This document shows, piece by piece, positions 35,572 to 44,820 of a stretch of 64,000 nt of DNA (the first letter of the stretch is position 1; each line of letters begins with the position of its first letter). The notes under the pieces are model-generated. The model saw nothing but the letters and a program-made list of their open reading frames with translations, was not told the DNA's origin and did no database searches. Position numbers and translations under genes: made by a program. This DNA is from Planktotalea arctica (GTDB lineage: Bacteria; Pseudomonadota; Alphaproteobacteria; Rhodobacterales; Rhodobacteraceae): contig NZ_MUHR01000004.1 of NCBI RefSeq assembly GCF_002105285.1, forward strand, positions 30,048 through 94,047, given 5' to 3'.

Positions 35572-36153
35572 CTAAAAATGGCTTGCAAACTTCCCTATGA
35601 TCTCGGTCAGCTTGTCGCGCGGCAGCGACGTTTCATCTACCTCGAAGCGAGCCATGTTATCGACGGTTTCCACCTTCTCAAGGTAGTCCTCGATCACATG
35701 ATAGCCCTTGCGCCCCTCATAATCATCAAACAAAAGCGTGGTTTTTTTGATGCTGCGCAGCATCGCAGTAAGTGCGCAGGCCACACGAAAACGCCCGTCC
35801 ACCAGAATGACATCGGGGTGCTTGAACTCTTCTGAATCCCAGATCGAAAGCGGATAAAGGTGATAGCGCTGAAAGCCTGATCCGTCCTTTGGGCTACCCC
35901 ATTTCCCCGTGGGGCCGATGTTCACATGCTGCATGACAGGCATCGAAATGGGTTTGGCTTCTTCAAACCAACCCCGCATCATCTTGGTCCAGACCCGCGA
36001 GCTTTCGACCGAGAAAATTGTCTTACCCGGCATTTCAGAGGCCATCACAGTTGATCCACCACTGCCGTATTCCAAAATCACATCCGCTACCTCGTAATGC
36101 TTGCGCACAAGTGCACCAACATCAGCTGTGAACGTTAATTCCGGTCTATCCAT
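35572..36153 (-). CDS. Methyltransferase-fold protein of the glycan island
   Basis: The 193-residue protein has a SAM-fold start (VILEYGSGGSTVMASEMPGK) and an acidic loop (IFSVESSRVWTKMM). DVILVDGRFRVACALTAML resembles the post-motif IV region of family methyltransferases found near glycosyltransferases. It ends the operon that begins with the glycosyltransferase at 39127. Its start shares one base with the stop of the upstream gene (TAATG). Confidence 0.65.
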   Translation of the reverse strand: MDRPELTFTADVGALVRKHYEVADVILEYGSGGSTVMASEMPGKTIFSVESSRVWTKMMRGWFEEAKPISMPVMQHVNIGPTGKWGSPKDGSGFQRYHLYPLSIWDSEEFKHPDVILVDGRFRVACALTAMLRSIKKTTLLFDDYEGRKGYHVIEDYLEKVETVDNMARFEVDETSLPRDKLTEIIGKFASHF

Positions 36154-36983
36154 TATGCGGCCGCCTGTTCGTTTTCTTTATACGCTAACGTAGGAAAAGC
36201 GCGGCGCAAAGCGCCTTTCGAGAACCAGTGCTCCCAACATGCACGCCCAAAGGCCGCATTCATGTGAAACACATCCAGCGCGCGGTGCTCGCCGCCACCG
36301 CCCTCGCGAAACTGCTTGGAGCCCTCGGAATATCGCTGATCCGTCATCACCCCGTCCTTGATCGTTTCCTGAGGTTGGCGCAAAATCTGGAAACCCTCTG
36401 CCTCCAGATGCTGATCAAGCCCTGCCATAATGCGCGTTATGAATGCACCATCCACCGCTTCGATAATCGGGCTATACAGCGCCTCGCGCCATCCAATCTG
36501 CATCAGAACTTCGCTCAGAAACGGCTGCCACACGATGAAGATCGGCGCATCGGTATGGGCGCGCAGCGTGCGCGCCGTGTGCAACATCATCCCGTCTTTG
36601 AGCTCGTCCCAAAGCGCCTCGATCAGCGTTTCATCACTCACGAACTGTCGTGCAAAAGCGTGGTTATTCGTGCTCGGCGTTGCGAAATCTGCATAGTTGC
36701 GAAACAGGTAGTTCGGGAAAAATTTCATCCCCGTGAGCACGAAAGCCTCATACTGTTCCGGCACGACGAAATCGCCTGTCATGGAAATCCCCTTGAAGAA
36801 CGCCGCCGCCTCCGGCTCGCACGGGCCAAGCTTTCCACCCACTTCACCAAAGCTCTTCATGCCGTCCTTGAGACAGCCGAAGAAATCAGCGCGCACATGA
36901 TGTGCGAGGCCATCCAGAGGCGGCCAGCCATCTTTGAGGGCCGCCACATGGGAATTCCCGATAACGCATAAATTGGATGTCAT
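36153..36983 (-). CDS. SGNH-hydrolase-like protein
   Basis: The 276-residue protein begins with VIGNSHVAALKDGW, where GNSH takes the place of the GDS block I, and has DVFHMNAAF near the C-terminus as a DxxH block V. That layout fits an SGNH-family esterase or acyltransferase, possibly acting on a glycan. It overlaps the GSCFA gene by ATGA and the methyltransferase-like gene by one base. The catalytic role is inferred. Confidence 0.62.
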   Translation of the reverse strand: MTSNLCVIGNSHVAALKDGWPPLDGLAHHVRADFFGCLKDGMKSFGEVGGKLGPCEPEAAAFFKGISMTGDFVVPEQYEAFVLTGMKFFPNYLFRNYADFATPSTNNHAFARQFVSDETLIEALWDELKDGMMLHTARTLRAHTDAPIFIVWQPFLSEVLMQIGWREALYSPIIEAVDGAFITRIMAGLDQHLEAEGFQILRQPQETIKDGVMTDQRYSEGSKQFREGGGGEHRALDVFHMNAAFGRACWEHWFSKGALRRAFPTLAYKENEQAAA

Positions 36984-38098
36984 TTGTTAAACGCCTCCAG
37001 AAGGATTTCTTCGCAGACCAGATCATCGCCCGCTTGCTCCCGCTCATGGTCTTTGGTCGCCTGTTGCGGTGTAGTCGCGCCGCCGCGTGGGTCATGCTCG
37101 TTCAGGAACACGCGCATCGCGTTTTCCACGCCTGGTGCAGAGACGGATCGCAAGTTGCGCTCATAGAATATCCCGCGCGAGGAGGGCGCAGTGATCAGCT
37201 CATACGACGGGTAATAGTCGATCATCTTGTTACGCTGGCTTAGCTCTCCGCAAACACCGCGCAGGACCGATTTGGAATAGGTGCTGGCGCTTAAAACATG
37301 ATCGCCGCAGGCCGTTGCTGTCAAAGGCACGGGCGACACCGTAATGATACACTTGAGCCGCCGTCCACGATGGGCGCGCATCAGCTTGAGGAAACTGGAA
37401 AACGCATCAATCGTTTCGCTGTGCGTATAATTGTGAAACGCATAGACCTCGGGATCAAACGCGCCTGCAATATTGCCGGGTGCCGTCGGATAGACCGTGC
37501 CAGTTTCGCGGTGAATCCACGCTTCCGTCAAACCGAATGTAAACACAAACACATCCATCTCCATGAACATCTCCGCCACGTTGCGCAGATGGAACCGTCG
37601 CGCAAGCATTGCCTCTTCGGCGGTGGCCCAACCGTTTGGCTCAACGCCGGGGCGCTGCGCATCATAGAAACGTCCGTTCTTTTCCCAGATCGGCTCTGCA
37701 GGAGCGAGGCCGTCCAGCGCCTCGCGCGCGAGTTGCAGTAGCTGCGCGGGGGTGTAGATGTTGCCGAAACGGCAAGTATAAATACCAAAGCTACGGTCCT
37801 TGGCGCTCTGCTCGCTCAGGCCCGCTGGCGCAGGCTCCATCTGCATCACATTGAAACTGCGCCCTTTAAGATTGCGCGCAATATGCTGAGCAAAACAACT
37901 GCCCGCCGTGGCAATCGCTTCGCTTTTACGGATGCCGAATTTGCGGTGATAAAGATCGTCCATCGCCAACGGACTTTTCTCTGCGACACCGCTACTCCAA
38001 AAGGCGCGCGGCTCCAGTCCTGAATAGGGAGACTCTGTCATGTCAAATGTCCTGCCTGTCGCAGGGTAGTCCCCCGCTTTTTCAGGATCATGTTTCAT
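36980..38098 (-). CDS. GSCFA-domain protein
   Basis: The 372-residue protein has the eponymous motif ATAGSCFAQHIARNLKG around residue 67, followed by GNIYTPAQLLQLAREA and VFTFGLTEAW, as in GSCFA family members. These are SGNH-like hydrolases of unknown substrate common near polysaccharide genes. It lies after the glycosyltransferase at 38153 with 54 bases between, and overlaps the SGNH-like gene. Two neighbouring SGNH-type proteins suggest acyl modification of the same glycan. Confidence 0.75.
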   Translation of the reverse strand: MKHDPEKAGDYPATGRTFDMTESPYSGLEPRAFWSSGVAEKSPLAMDDLYHRKFGIRKSEAIATAGSCFAQHIARNLKGRSFNVMQMEPAPAGLSEQSAKDRSFGIYTCRFGNIYTPAQLLQLAREALDGLAPAEPIWEKNGRFYDAQRPGVEPNGWATAEEAMLARRFHLRNVAEMFMEMDVFVFTFGLTEAWIHRETGTVYPTAPGNIAGAFDPEVYAFHNYTHSETIDAFSSFLKLMRAHRGRRLKCIITVSPVPLTATACGDHVLSASTYSKSVLRGVCGELSQRNKMIDYYPSYELITAPSSRGIFYERNLRSVSAPGVENAMRVFLNEHDPRGGATTPQQATKDHEREQAGDDLVCEEILLEAFNK

Positions 38099-38152
38099 CG
38101 GCCTTTATGGCGACAGTATGGCAATTTTGAACGTATTGTTCACAAATTTGCG

Positions 38153-39127
38153 CTAACCCTTCACGCTTTTCTGCAAACCTGCGGTCAACTCGTCCATCTC
38201 CGGGTCCATCTTCATCGCTGCCGCTTTGCGCTTGTGCCAGGCGACCGCTTTTTCATGCAATTCGCCCAGGAACTTATCCGCCTTGAACTCTTTCACCCAT
38301 TTATCGCTCGCCTTTTTGTAACGATCAATCGAAGTGTCTTTTTCATCGTTCAGATTGAATTTGTTCCAATAATCCATGCCAAGCACATGGCTCGAATGGT
38401 TGGCCCGCCCGCGCGCGCGCTTAATCAAAAAACTCTCCATTGAGCGCAGCGCATAGTGGTTCACCTGTGCATGCGTGAACAGCGGTGGGTTTTCTGTGCG
38501 CTCACCGTTAACCACATAATCCGCGCCACCAGGCAACACACGTTTGGTGTTTGCCACATGCTCATCCAAAGACACTGGCGCGTGCAAGCCCATGCGCTGA
38601 AACTTATCCTGATTGGTGTAGATGGATTTGACAAATTTGCCTGTCGTTGGACGCTCTTTCTCGTCCCACTCAAATTCGCCCATGCGGAACTGCTCGGTCA
38701 CGGGCGCGTCCTTCAATTCTTCGATGCCATCGGGCCCAAAAATGCGCCATGGCACGGAAATCACATCCGCATCTTCCCCAGATCCCTCTACCAAAGCACG
38801 CGCCGATCCATCGCCGATGTGGATATTCAGGTACTCGTCCACATCGCACACGAAGACCCATTTCGCCTTCATCACCTCGTCATATCTACGCGAGGCCTGA
38901 CGCAGCGCCGAGCGATGAATCCCCGCCTTGCGCACAATGGTGTTGTGCTGGATCACATGACCCATCTCTTGCAAACGCAGCAGAATATCGACCGTCGGGT
39001 CGGTGCAATCATTGGTGCAGACCAAGATATGATCAAACCCGAGGGTTTTGTAATGTGCCACCCAATCCAGAATATAGGGGCCTTCGTTCTTCATCGTCGA
39101 GACGACGGTATGGGTATCAGTGCTCAT
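38153..39127 (-). CDS. Glycosyltransferase family 2-like protein
   Basis: This is a 324-residue protein with HTVVSTMKNEGPYILDWVAHY, HILVCTNDCTDPTVDILL and VFVCDVDEYLNIHIG as the DxD-like site. It is a close relative of the glycosyltransferase half of the 31367 gene. It is the first gene of a leftward operon, with an AT-rich repeat-bearing region upstream. The likely substrate is a surface polysaccharide. Confidence 0.8.
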   Translation of the reverse strand: MSTDTHTVVSTMKNEGPYILDWVAHYKTLGFDHILVCTNDCTDPTVDILLRLQEMGHVIQHNTIVRKAGIHRSALRQASRRYDEVMKAKWVFVCDVDEYLNIHIGDGSARALVEGSGEDADVISVPWRIFGPDGIEELKDAPVTEQFRMGEFEWDEKERPTTGKFVKSIYTNQDKFQRMGLHAPVSLDEHVANTKRVLPGGADYVVNGERTENPPLFTHAQVNHYALRSMESFLIKRARGRANHSSHVLGMDYWNKFNLNDEKDTSIDRYKKASDKWVKEFKADKFLGELHEKAVAWHKRKAAAMKMDPEMDELTAGLQKSVKG

Positions 39128-39148
39128 ATTTGCCCCACCAACAAAACT

Positions 39149-39209
39149 GCTATCTTTGGATCGTTATAGGTAGTATCTTTGGATAGCAAATTAGTGCAAC
39201 CACTAATTT
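39149..39209. promoter_or_regulatory. Repeats in the divergent gap between glycosyltransferase genes
   Basis: TATCTTTGGAT occurs twice (39151-39161 and 39174-39184), framed by GCTATC (39149) and GATAGC (39182-39187). Next to them AAATTAGT (39088-region of the same gap, 39188-39195) pairs with ACTAATTT (39202-39209). The block lies in the 198-base gap between a leftward and a rightward gene, a place for promoters and an operator. Confidence 0.45.
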
Positions 39210-39325
39210 TGGTGCGCGAAGCGCGTGCACATAGATTCCCTTCATTTGTGATCTGATGGTACACAAACACCACGCAAGACCCTAGGGTGGGACAAAATAA
39301 GCCACCCTGAACGGGGGCAACAGGC

Positions 39326-41548
39326 ATGAGGAAGCACGGTATGACGCGCACACGCGAAGTCGGAACACTCTGGATCGGCGGCCCGCTCAGCTGGATGGAA
39401 CAGCTTTGCCTCAAGTCCTTCGTGGACAAGGGGCAAAGGATCACACTGTTCAGTTATGAAGACATCCCGAACGTGCCAGACGGCGTTATCCGCCGCGATG
39501 GTCGCGAGATTATCGACACCGATGATTTCATCAAATACGAGCAGAAAAACAGCTATGCGCTCTTTGCCGACTGGTTCCGTCTGCACATGATCCAGCAATG
39601 TCCCAGCATGATCTGGATCGACACGGACGTCTATTGCCACCGCCCCATGGAGTACGACAGCGATTATGTTTTCGGCTATGAGTTGCCCGGCGAGCACCGC
39701 GTCAACAACGCCGTGCTCGGGATGCCAAGCGATAGTGAGATTTTGCGCCAGATGATCGAATTTACCGATGATCGCTACTCTATCGCATCGTTTCTGCCAA
39801 AGAAACGACAACAAACCATGCGCCGCATGGCAAAACGCGGCAAACCTGTGCATATCACCGAACAGCCCTGGGGCGTTTGGGGGCCGATGATGATCACCCA
39901 CTATGTGCACGAACTTGGCCTTGAGGAACATGTCCAAGGCCTTAACGCCTTTTATCCCGTCACCTTCCGCGAGCGTTTCAAATTCATGCGCGGTGCGGAA
40001 CTGGCCGCTGGATTAATCACCGATGACACCACCGCGCTGCATCTTTGGGCCTCGAACAAACGCCAGCTCGGCAAAATCCACGATGGCCTACCACCCAAGA
40101 AAAGCTACCTCGAGAAGCTGGTAAACAAGCACGGCATCAACCCTGCCCTCGCTCCAATCAAAGGGCGGGGCAACACAACGTTCGACGGCGCGCTCATTGA
40201 TGATCTGGACCTAAGCGAAGTCGCCTCCATCGCCGACCTGACCGGCACCGCACGCAGCTTTGTTTTGGCGACGCATCACAAGTTCGACTGCGACATCCAT
40301 CTGATCAACGCCAATCGGCGCGGCAAGTTCAAAGAGGGCGATGAGGACTGGCTGAAAGCCTACATCAAATTCCTACTCGAACATGACGTAGAGGAAGATC
40401 GCATCAAAATCATTCGCGATGAAAAAGACCTACGCACGGTCGATGTGCTGTGCAACCTTGACGGCTACGGTGATCGCTACAAAGTGCCATTTCTCGAAAA
40501 ATTTATGGATAGATGTCTGCATTCCGACACCCGCGTCTTTATGGACGTGCGCAAAGGTTCAGGCGGCTTTCCCTTTCTCAATCGCTATGGCTCCAACACC
40601 GCACTTTCGACCCGCGAAACCGATGACGGCGAAGTCACCCGCGTGCGCATGACGCCAAAACCTCCTGAAGTCACCGATCCGGAGGGAAGCTGGGACAGGC
40701 TCGCCGCCGAGCTGGCTGGCAAAGATGGCTGGTATCGCCCCGGCACCAATGGGCACAGCTTCCTCTACATGCCACGCTCGACTGATACATTGGTTGTGAC
40801 TTTCGACAATCTTGATATTGCCATGACCAAACGCGAAGATCGCCGCCCTTGGGGCTATAGCTTCATCAAGGATCAGGGCTGGTCCATGCTGGGCGTACTG
40901 GCTGGTGGCTGGACATGGTATCGCGAGCAGTGGGTCTCGGATCAGTTCGATCAATTGCAAAAAGAAGGCTTCTTCAAACAGTTTCGGCGCGTGGTATTTT
41001 ACGGTGCTTCCATGGGCGGTTATGCCGCCTGTGCCTTCTCCCCCGCTGCGCCGGGCTGTGATGTTGTCGCGATCTCCCCGCAAAGCACCGTGGACAAGTC
41101 TGTTGTCCCGTGGGAGAGCCGCTACAAGGTGGTCTGGGACCGCGACTTCAATGGCAAGTATGGCGATGCTGCCAAAGTCTCTAAAGCGGCGAACAGGGTC
41201 TCGATCCTCTATGATCCTTACGAGCCGCTCGATGCCCAGCACGCCGCGCGCTTCACCGGCAAGAACGTGCAACACTTGCGCGCGCCGCTACTGGGGCATC
41301 GCCTTGGCTCATCGCTCAACCAGATGGGAATCCTTTCGCCCATTATCCTTGGCGCGCTTGATGGAAGCTTAAGCAGCGAGGATTATTACAAACTCCTGCG
41401 CACCCGTAAAACATCGCCGCGTTATCAACGCGAGTTGTTCAACAAGGCGGTGGACAAGGGACACACAGAGCTGGCCAAATCCTTGGGCGAGCATATCCTC
41501 AAGCAGAATCCCAACCGCGCCGTGCGCATCGGCATGCGGGCGTTGTAG
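39326..41548 (+). CDS. Glycosyltransferase/alpha-beta-hydrolase-like fusion
   Basis: This is a 740-residue protein. Residues 1-250 resemble a GT32/capsular glycosyltransferase with IWIDTDVY, whose DTD metal motif is at residues 99-101. A linker region with HKFDCDIHLINANRRGKFK and NLDGYGDRYKVPFL covers about 300-400. Residues 500-740 carry a serine-hydrolase elbow GASMGG (S562) and a late His (HRLG), suggesting an alpha/beta hydrolase. Such a fusion could both add and modify a sugar. It is the only rightward glycan gene of the island's right half. Confidence 0.7.
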   Translation: MRKHGMTRTREVGTLWIGGPLSWMEQLCLKSFVDKGQRITLFSYEDIPNVPDGVIRRDGREIIDTDDFIKYEQKNSYALFADWFRLHMIQQCPSMIWIDTDVYCHRPMEYDSDYVFGYELPGEHRVNNAVLGMPSDSEILRQMIEFTDDRYSIASFLPKKRQQTMRRMAKRGKPVHITEQPWGVWGPMMITHYVHELGLEEHVQGLNAFYPVTFRERFKFMRGAELAAGLITDDTTALHLWASNKRQLGKIHDGLPPKKSYLEKLVNKHGINPALAPIKGRGNTTFDGALIDDLDLSEVASIADLTGTARSFVLATHHKFDCDIHLINANRRGKFKEGDEDWLKAYIKFLLEHDVEEDRIKIIRDEKDLRTVDVLCNLDGYGDRYKVPFLEKFMDRCLHSDTRVFMDVRKGSGGFPFLNRYGSNTALSTRETDDGEVTRVRMTPKPPEVTDPEGSWDRLAAELAGKDGWYRPGTNGHSFLYMPRSTDTLVVTFDNLDIAMTKREDRRPWGYSFIKDQGWSMLGVLAGGWTWYREQWVSDQFDQLQKEGFFKQFRRVVFYGASMGGYAACAFSPAAPGCDVVAISPQSTVDKSVVPWESRYKVVWDRDFNGKYGDAAKVSKAANRVSILYDPYEPLDAQHAARFTGKNVQHLRAPLLGHRLGSSLNQMGILSPIILGALDGSLSSEDYYKLLRTRKTSPRYQRELFNKAVDKGHTELAKSLGEHILKQNPNRAVRIGMRAL

Positions 41549-41551
41549 TCT

Positions 41552-42502
41552 CTAATCCGCAGTGTGGAGTCTGAATTCAGACGTGACGCGATAGGTCTCT
41601 CCCTTGCGCAGTGTCATGCTGGGAAAGCCGGTCTGGTTCACCGCGTCAGGCCAGACCTGCGGCTCGATCGCCAGCCCTGCGCGCGCGAGGCGCAAGTGCC
41701 GCCCGTCATAAATCTGCACCCCCGTCTCCGTACTCGCCACTTCCAGCGTCACGCCGCTTTTGGGGCTGTGTAGCCACACCACCGCACACAGCGGCGCACG
41801 CGCGCGGCTCAGGCAGAAATTGTGATCAATCCCAGCACCGCCAATCGCCCTCGCTTGGCTAAAATCAAAAGCGCTCTTCTTGAGCGGCGCAACCTCCCCC
41901 GTCGGGATCAGCGCAGCATCAACAGGCAGGAAATGCTCAGCCGCGATGCGCAACTCATGGGCGTCGATGTTCGCTTCACCCGAGAGATTCCAATAGCCGT
42001 GTGGCGCAAAACTGCACAGCGTATCTGCATCGCTTGTCGCCGTGATCTCCAAGCGCAGCACCTCTGCCTCGACGCGGTAGCGTGCTTGCACATCCAGCGC
42101 GCCAGGAAAGCCCATGTGCCCATCGGGCAGATGCAGCGTCAATGTCACCTGCGCCGCGCTGTGATCCAAGATCGTCCAGATCAACTGCCCTGCCCCGTCA
42201 GAACCACCGTGCAGACAGGCACCGTTTGGCTCGTTCGCGTCCAGACTACTGGCAACCCCATCAATCATTGCGCGCGCACCGGCAATCCGGTTGGCGACCC
42301 TGCCGACCACCGCGCCCGCATATTTCAGCGGTCCCAGATACGGCTCAAACCGCTCGCTGCCGACAACCATTTGTGCACCATTAAACAGCACGCTTTGCAC
42401 GCTCGCGCCATAGCTGAGCACCTGAACCTTCAACCGCCCCTCGCCGATCGCGACACTGTGTACGGCGCGCCCGTCGGGCATCTGCCCAAAGGTGCTGATC
42501 AA
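41552..42502 (-). CDS. galM: Aldose 1-epimerase
   Basis: The 316-residue galactose mutarotase-like protein has the family segments CLHGGSDGAG, FAPHGYWNLSG with the catalytic His, and AIEPQVWPDAVNQTGFPSMTLRKG with the Glu. Start TTG at 42502 is chosen because ISTFG aligns with the usual N-terminus; ATG 42481 is an alternative. It overlaps the parB stop by TTGA, so it is apparently expressed from the partition operon. It abuts the end of the fusion gene by 3 bases. Confidence 0.88.
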   Translation of the reverse strand: MISTFGQMPDGRAVHSVAIGEGRLKVQVLSYGASVQSVLFNGAQMVVGSERFEPYLGPLKYAGAVVGRVANRIAGARAMIDGVASSLDANEPNGACLHGGSDGAGQLIWTILDHSAAQVTLTLHLPDGHMGFPGALDVQARYRVEAEVLRLEITATSDADTLCSFAPHGYWNLSGEANIDAHELRIAAEHFLPVDAALIPTGEVAPLKKSAFDFSQARAIGGAGIDHNFCLSRARAPLCAVVWLHSPKSGVTLEVASTETGVQIYDGRHLRLARAGLAIEPQVWPDAVNQTGFPSMTLRKGETYRVTSEFRLHTAD

Positions 42503-43437
42503 CTGCGCGTCGCCATCCGCGACGCCAAATATCGCGAAAAATCTTCAGCTAGCTTTTGAGGTTCCATTTCACCAAGCCCGTTGCCTTTGGCCTTGATTGT
42601 GAAACCGCCCTGCGCAGATTTTATATCCACGGATATACCACCCTGCGCAAAGGACCCGAGCTTGGCATCCACCTTCGGCTTCGCCTCAGTAACCTTACCA
42701 CGTTTGAGTTTGGGAATAATCGAGCGGTACGCACGCTTTGGCGTGTTCACAACGTCCACCTCGGCCAAAATCCGGTCGCGCAACAGCACGCAAGCAAGCC
42801 CAAGCGACACATCTCCCTGCGCCACGCTCAAGCGCTGCGCAACTTCCTCCTGTGTCAAATCAGACAGGCTCTCGGCTAAAAGACCGATAGAGAGCAACTC
42901 TTCAAAACCACTCAGATCTTTGCGCATCGTATTCTCGTGAAAGCGCTCTTCAAGGTCCGCGAGCGCTACGTCCCCCATTTCCGTCGAAAGGATTGCAAGC
43001 ACCGGAAGCCCAAGTTGACGGCACACTTCCAACCTACGCCGGCCCGATTGCACCGTAAACAAGGCGTCGGTTTCCAGCGGGGCATCAGGATTTGGTGCCC
43101 AATCAGCGGTCAATGGACGAATGCGGATAGGCTGTGTTTGACCACGCCGCGAGATGTTCGCCTTCAGCGCCTCAAAATCATCATCATTACTCCAGGCACC
43201 AAAGCGATCACTACCTGCTGTATCAACCACCTGTTCCGGATCAAGTGAGAGCGCAACAGTGCCATTTAAAATACCTGAAAGAAGCGAGCCATGGGTGTCG
43301 TCAATCCGCTGTTTGAGCAAGTTCATAGCAGAACCTGCCCACATGCCGCCCATCGCAGGTTTCGTTGCTGGCGCAACGGTTTGGACTTCCTCCTCAAGAG
43401 GGGGCAATCCAGCGTCAAGTTTACGTTTCTTAGCCAT
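42499..43437 (-). CDS. parB: ParB-type partition protein
   Basis: The 312-residue ParB/RepB-like protein has a ParB N-terminal domain (ANISRRGQTQPIRIRP, VQSGRRRLEVCRQLGLPV) and an HTH (LTQEEVAQRLSVAQGDVSLGLACVLL). It would bind centromere-like sites on this replicon and work with ParA. It starts 3 bases after parA and its end is coupled to galM. A palindrome nearly identical to the one before parA lies within its own 3' coding part. Confidence 0.88.
   Translation of the reverse strand: MAKKRKLDAGLPPLEEEVQTVAPATKPAMGGMWAGSAMNLLKQRIDDTHGSLLSGILNGTVALSLDPEQVVDTAGSDRFGAWSNDDDFEALKANISRRGQTQPIRIRPLTADWAPNPDAPLETDALFTVQSGRRRLEVCRQLGLPVLAILSTEMGDVALADLEERFHENTMRKDLSGFEELLSIGLLAESLSDLTQEEVAQRLSVAQGDVSLGLACVLLRDRILAEVDVVNTPKRAYRSIIPKLKRGKVTEAKPKVDAKLGSFAQGGISVDIKSAQGGFTIKAKGNGLGEMEPQKLAEDFSRYLASRMATRS
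42622..42637. repeat. Near-palindrome inside parB, second copy of the parA-upstream site
   Basis: TATATCCACGGATATA differs by one base from the perfect palindrome at 44779. It is within codons for the last part of parB. Two such sites flanking the par genes are candidates for the centromere (parS). Confidence 0.55.
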
Positions 43438-43440
43438 GTC

Positions 43441-44772
43441 TTAACTCCAACGATCTTTAATGAATTGAGCGGCAAAGCCACGCTCTGGAAGCTCCGGCCA
43501 GACCCTTTGAACCAACGCGTCATTCACCGCGTTTGCATTGGTCATAAAAGCGCGCGCAGAGGTGCGGCGCGATTTCGGCGGCAGATACTCGTAGATGCTT
43601 TTGTACTCCTCAGAGGCATTGGCAATCGCATCAGAACGGTTGTACCAGACCTGCATAATCTCACGTGGAGCGCGGCGATAGAGGTCTAAGATTTGGTCCG
43701 TGTCCTGATTGTTCTGCTCCTGCACGATCGTGGGCAAGACCACATGTTCGCCTTTGCCTATTTCGATATCTCCCTCGAATCCCATAATGAATTCCAGGTA
43801 TTCACCGATGTTAGAAACATATGTGGACAGCGTCGCAAGATCGAAGCCCTTCATGGTCTGCGGAATCACCACCGTATCAGCCGCGATCAAACCATTGAGT
43901 TGCATCAGTGTTAACGATGGCTGCTGGTCGATTACGATAACATCCACCGTTTCATCCAAGGCTTGCTCGTAAGCGATAAGATCAAATGATCCATCCGCAC
44001 GCCGCAGATCGGCGGCGTTCGTTTTGGCACCATGCGCGCTGTCCCAGCTTGCAATCGCCTCTTTGAGGATACGGTAGACCGGTATCTGTGACTGACGCGA
44101 GAGAAAGAACAGACTGATATCGCCGTTCTGGATGTTTGCGCCCCCTGGAATAAGTTTGATACCAGGCCAAGGCGTCGGCTGCCAAATAGCGTTCAACGCA
44201 TCAGGGGAGGGGGTATTTAGGGTCTCCGCGCCCGGATCATCGACGCCCATGAAGTCTGCAAGAGTTGGCGTATCTGGCTGAAACAACGGCAGGGCTTCAT
44301 CGGCAAAATACAGACTGACGGTTGCCTGTGGGTCGGCATCGATGACGCCAACGCGCAGGCCATAGAACAGGTTAACATATTGCGCGAAATGCGCCGCAGA
44401 CAAACTTTTGCCAGTGCCACCTTTTTGCGCTCCAAAGGTGACGACCTTAACGGGCTCACCTGGTTTACGCCAATGCAGATGCTGACGCCGCGCGCTTTTG
44501 TTGGAACCTATCAGTGAACGGACAAGCATGATTTCAGAGGGCGAGAACGTGCGCTCGCGGCCGATTTTTTCGCCCTCCGGGAAGTCAGATTCTTCATTCG
44601 AGACACGCGCTAGATAAGTAACATCAACTGATAATAGCTCAGCCACCTCTGTCATGGAAAAACGGCGTGCAACACGGGTGCGCAAGGTTAAATCGCGCTG
44701 AAGTTTTGTGTTCACACTGCCCATGACTCGGGTCATGTTGCGGATGAATTGTTCGAAATTGCCGTAGGCCAT
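43441..44772 (-). CDS. parA: ParA-type partition ATPase
   Basis: The 443-residue protein has an N-terminal HTH region (SMTEVAELLSVDVTYLARVS), which in this class represses the operon, and a deviant Walker A KGGTGKS. IDADPQATVSLYF and IVIDQQPSLTLMQLN are the further ParA motifs. It lies between rep and parB. A 16-bp palindrome is 6 bases before its start codon, well placed for autorepression. Confidence 0.92.
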   Translation of the reverse strand: MAYGNFEQFIRNMTRVMGSVNTKLQRDLTLRTRVARRFSMTEVAELLSVDVTYLARVSNEESDFPEGEKIGRERTFSPSEIMLVRSLIGSNKSARRQHLHWRKPGEPVKVVTFGAQKGGTGKSLSAAHFAQYVNLFYGLRVGVIDADPQATVSLYFADEALPLFQPDTPTLADFMGVDDPGAETLNTPSPDALNAIWQPTPWPGIKLIPGGANIQNGDISLFFLSRQSQIPVYRILKEAIASWDSAHGAKTNAADLRRADGSFDLIAYEQALDETVDVIVIDQQPSLTLMQLNGLIAADTVVIPQTMKGFDLATLSTYVSNIGEYLEFIMGFEGDIEIGKGEHVVLPTIVQEQNNQDTDQILDLYRRAPREIMQVWYNRSDAIANASEEYKSIYEYLPPKSRRTSARAFMTNANAVNDALVQRVWPELPERGFAAQFIKDRWS

Positions 44773-44778
44773 ATGAAA

Positions 44779-44794
44779 TATATCCGCGGATATA
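44779..44794. promoter_or_regulatory. Perfect 16-bp palindrome upstream of parA
   Basis: TATATCCGCGGATATA is a perfect palindrome between rep and parA. It may be the ParA operator or a parS site, because a one-base variant lies in parB. Confidence 0.6.
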
Positions 44795-44820
44795 GGGTTT
44801 GAAAGGAACGTTCTGCAGGA

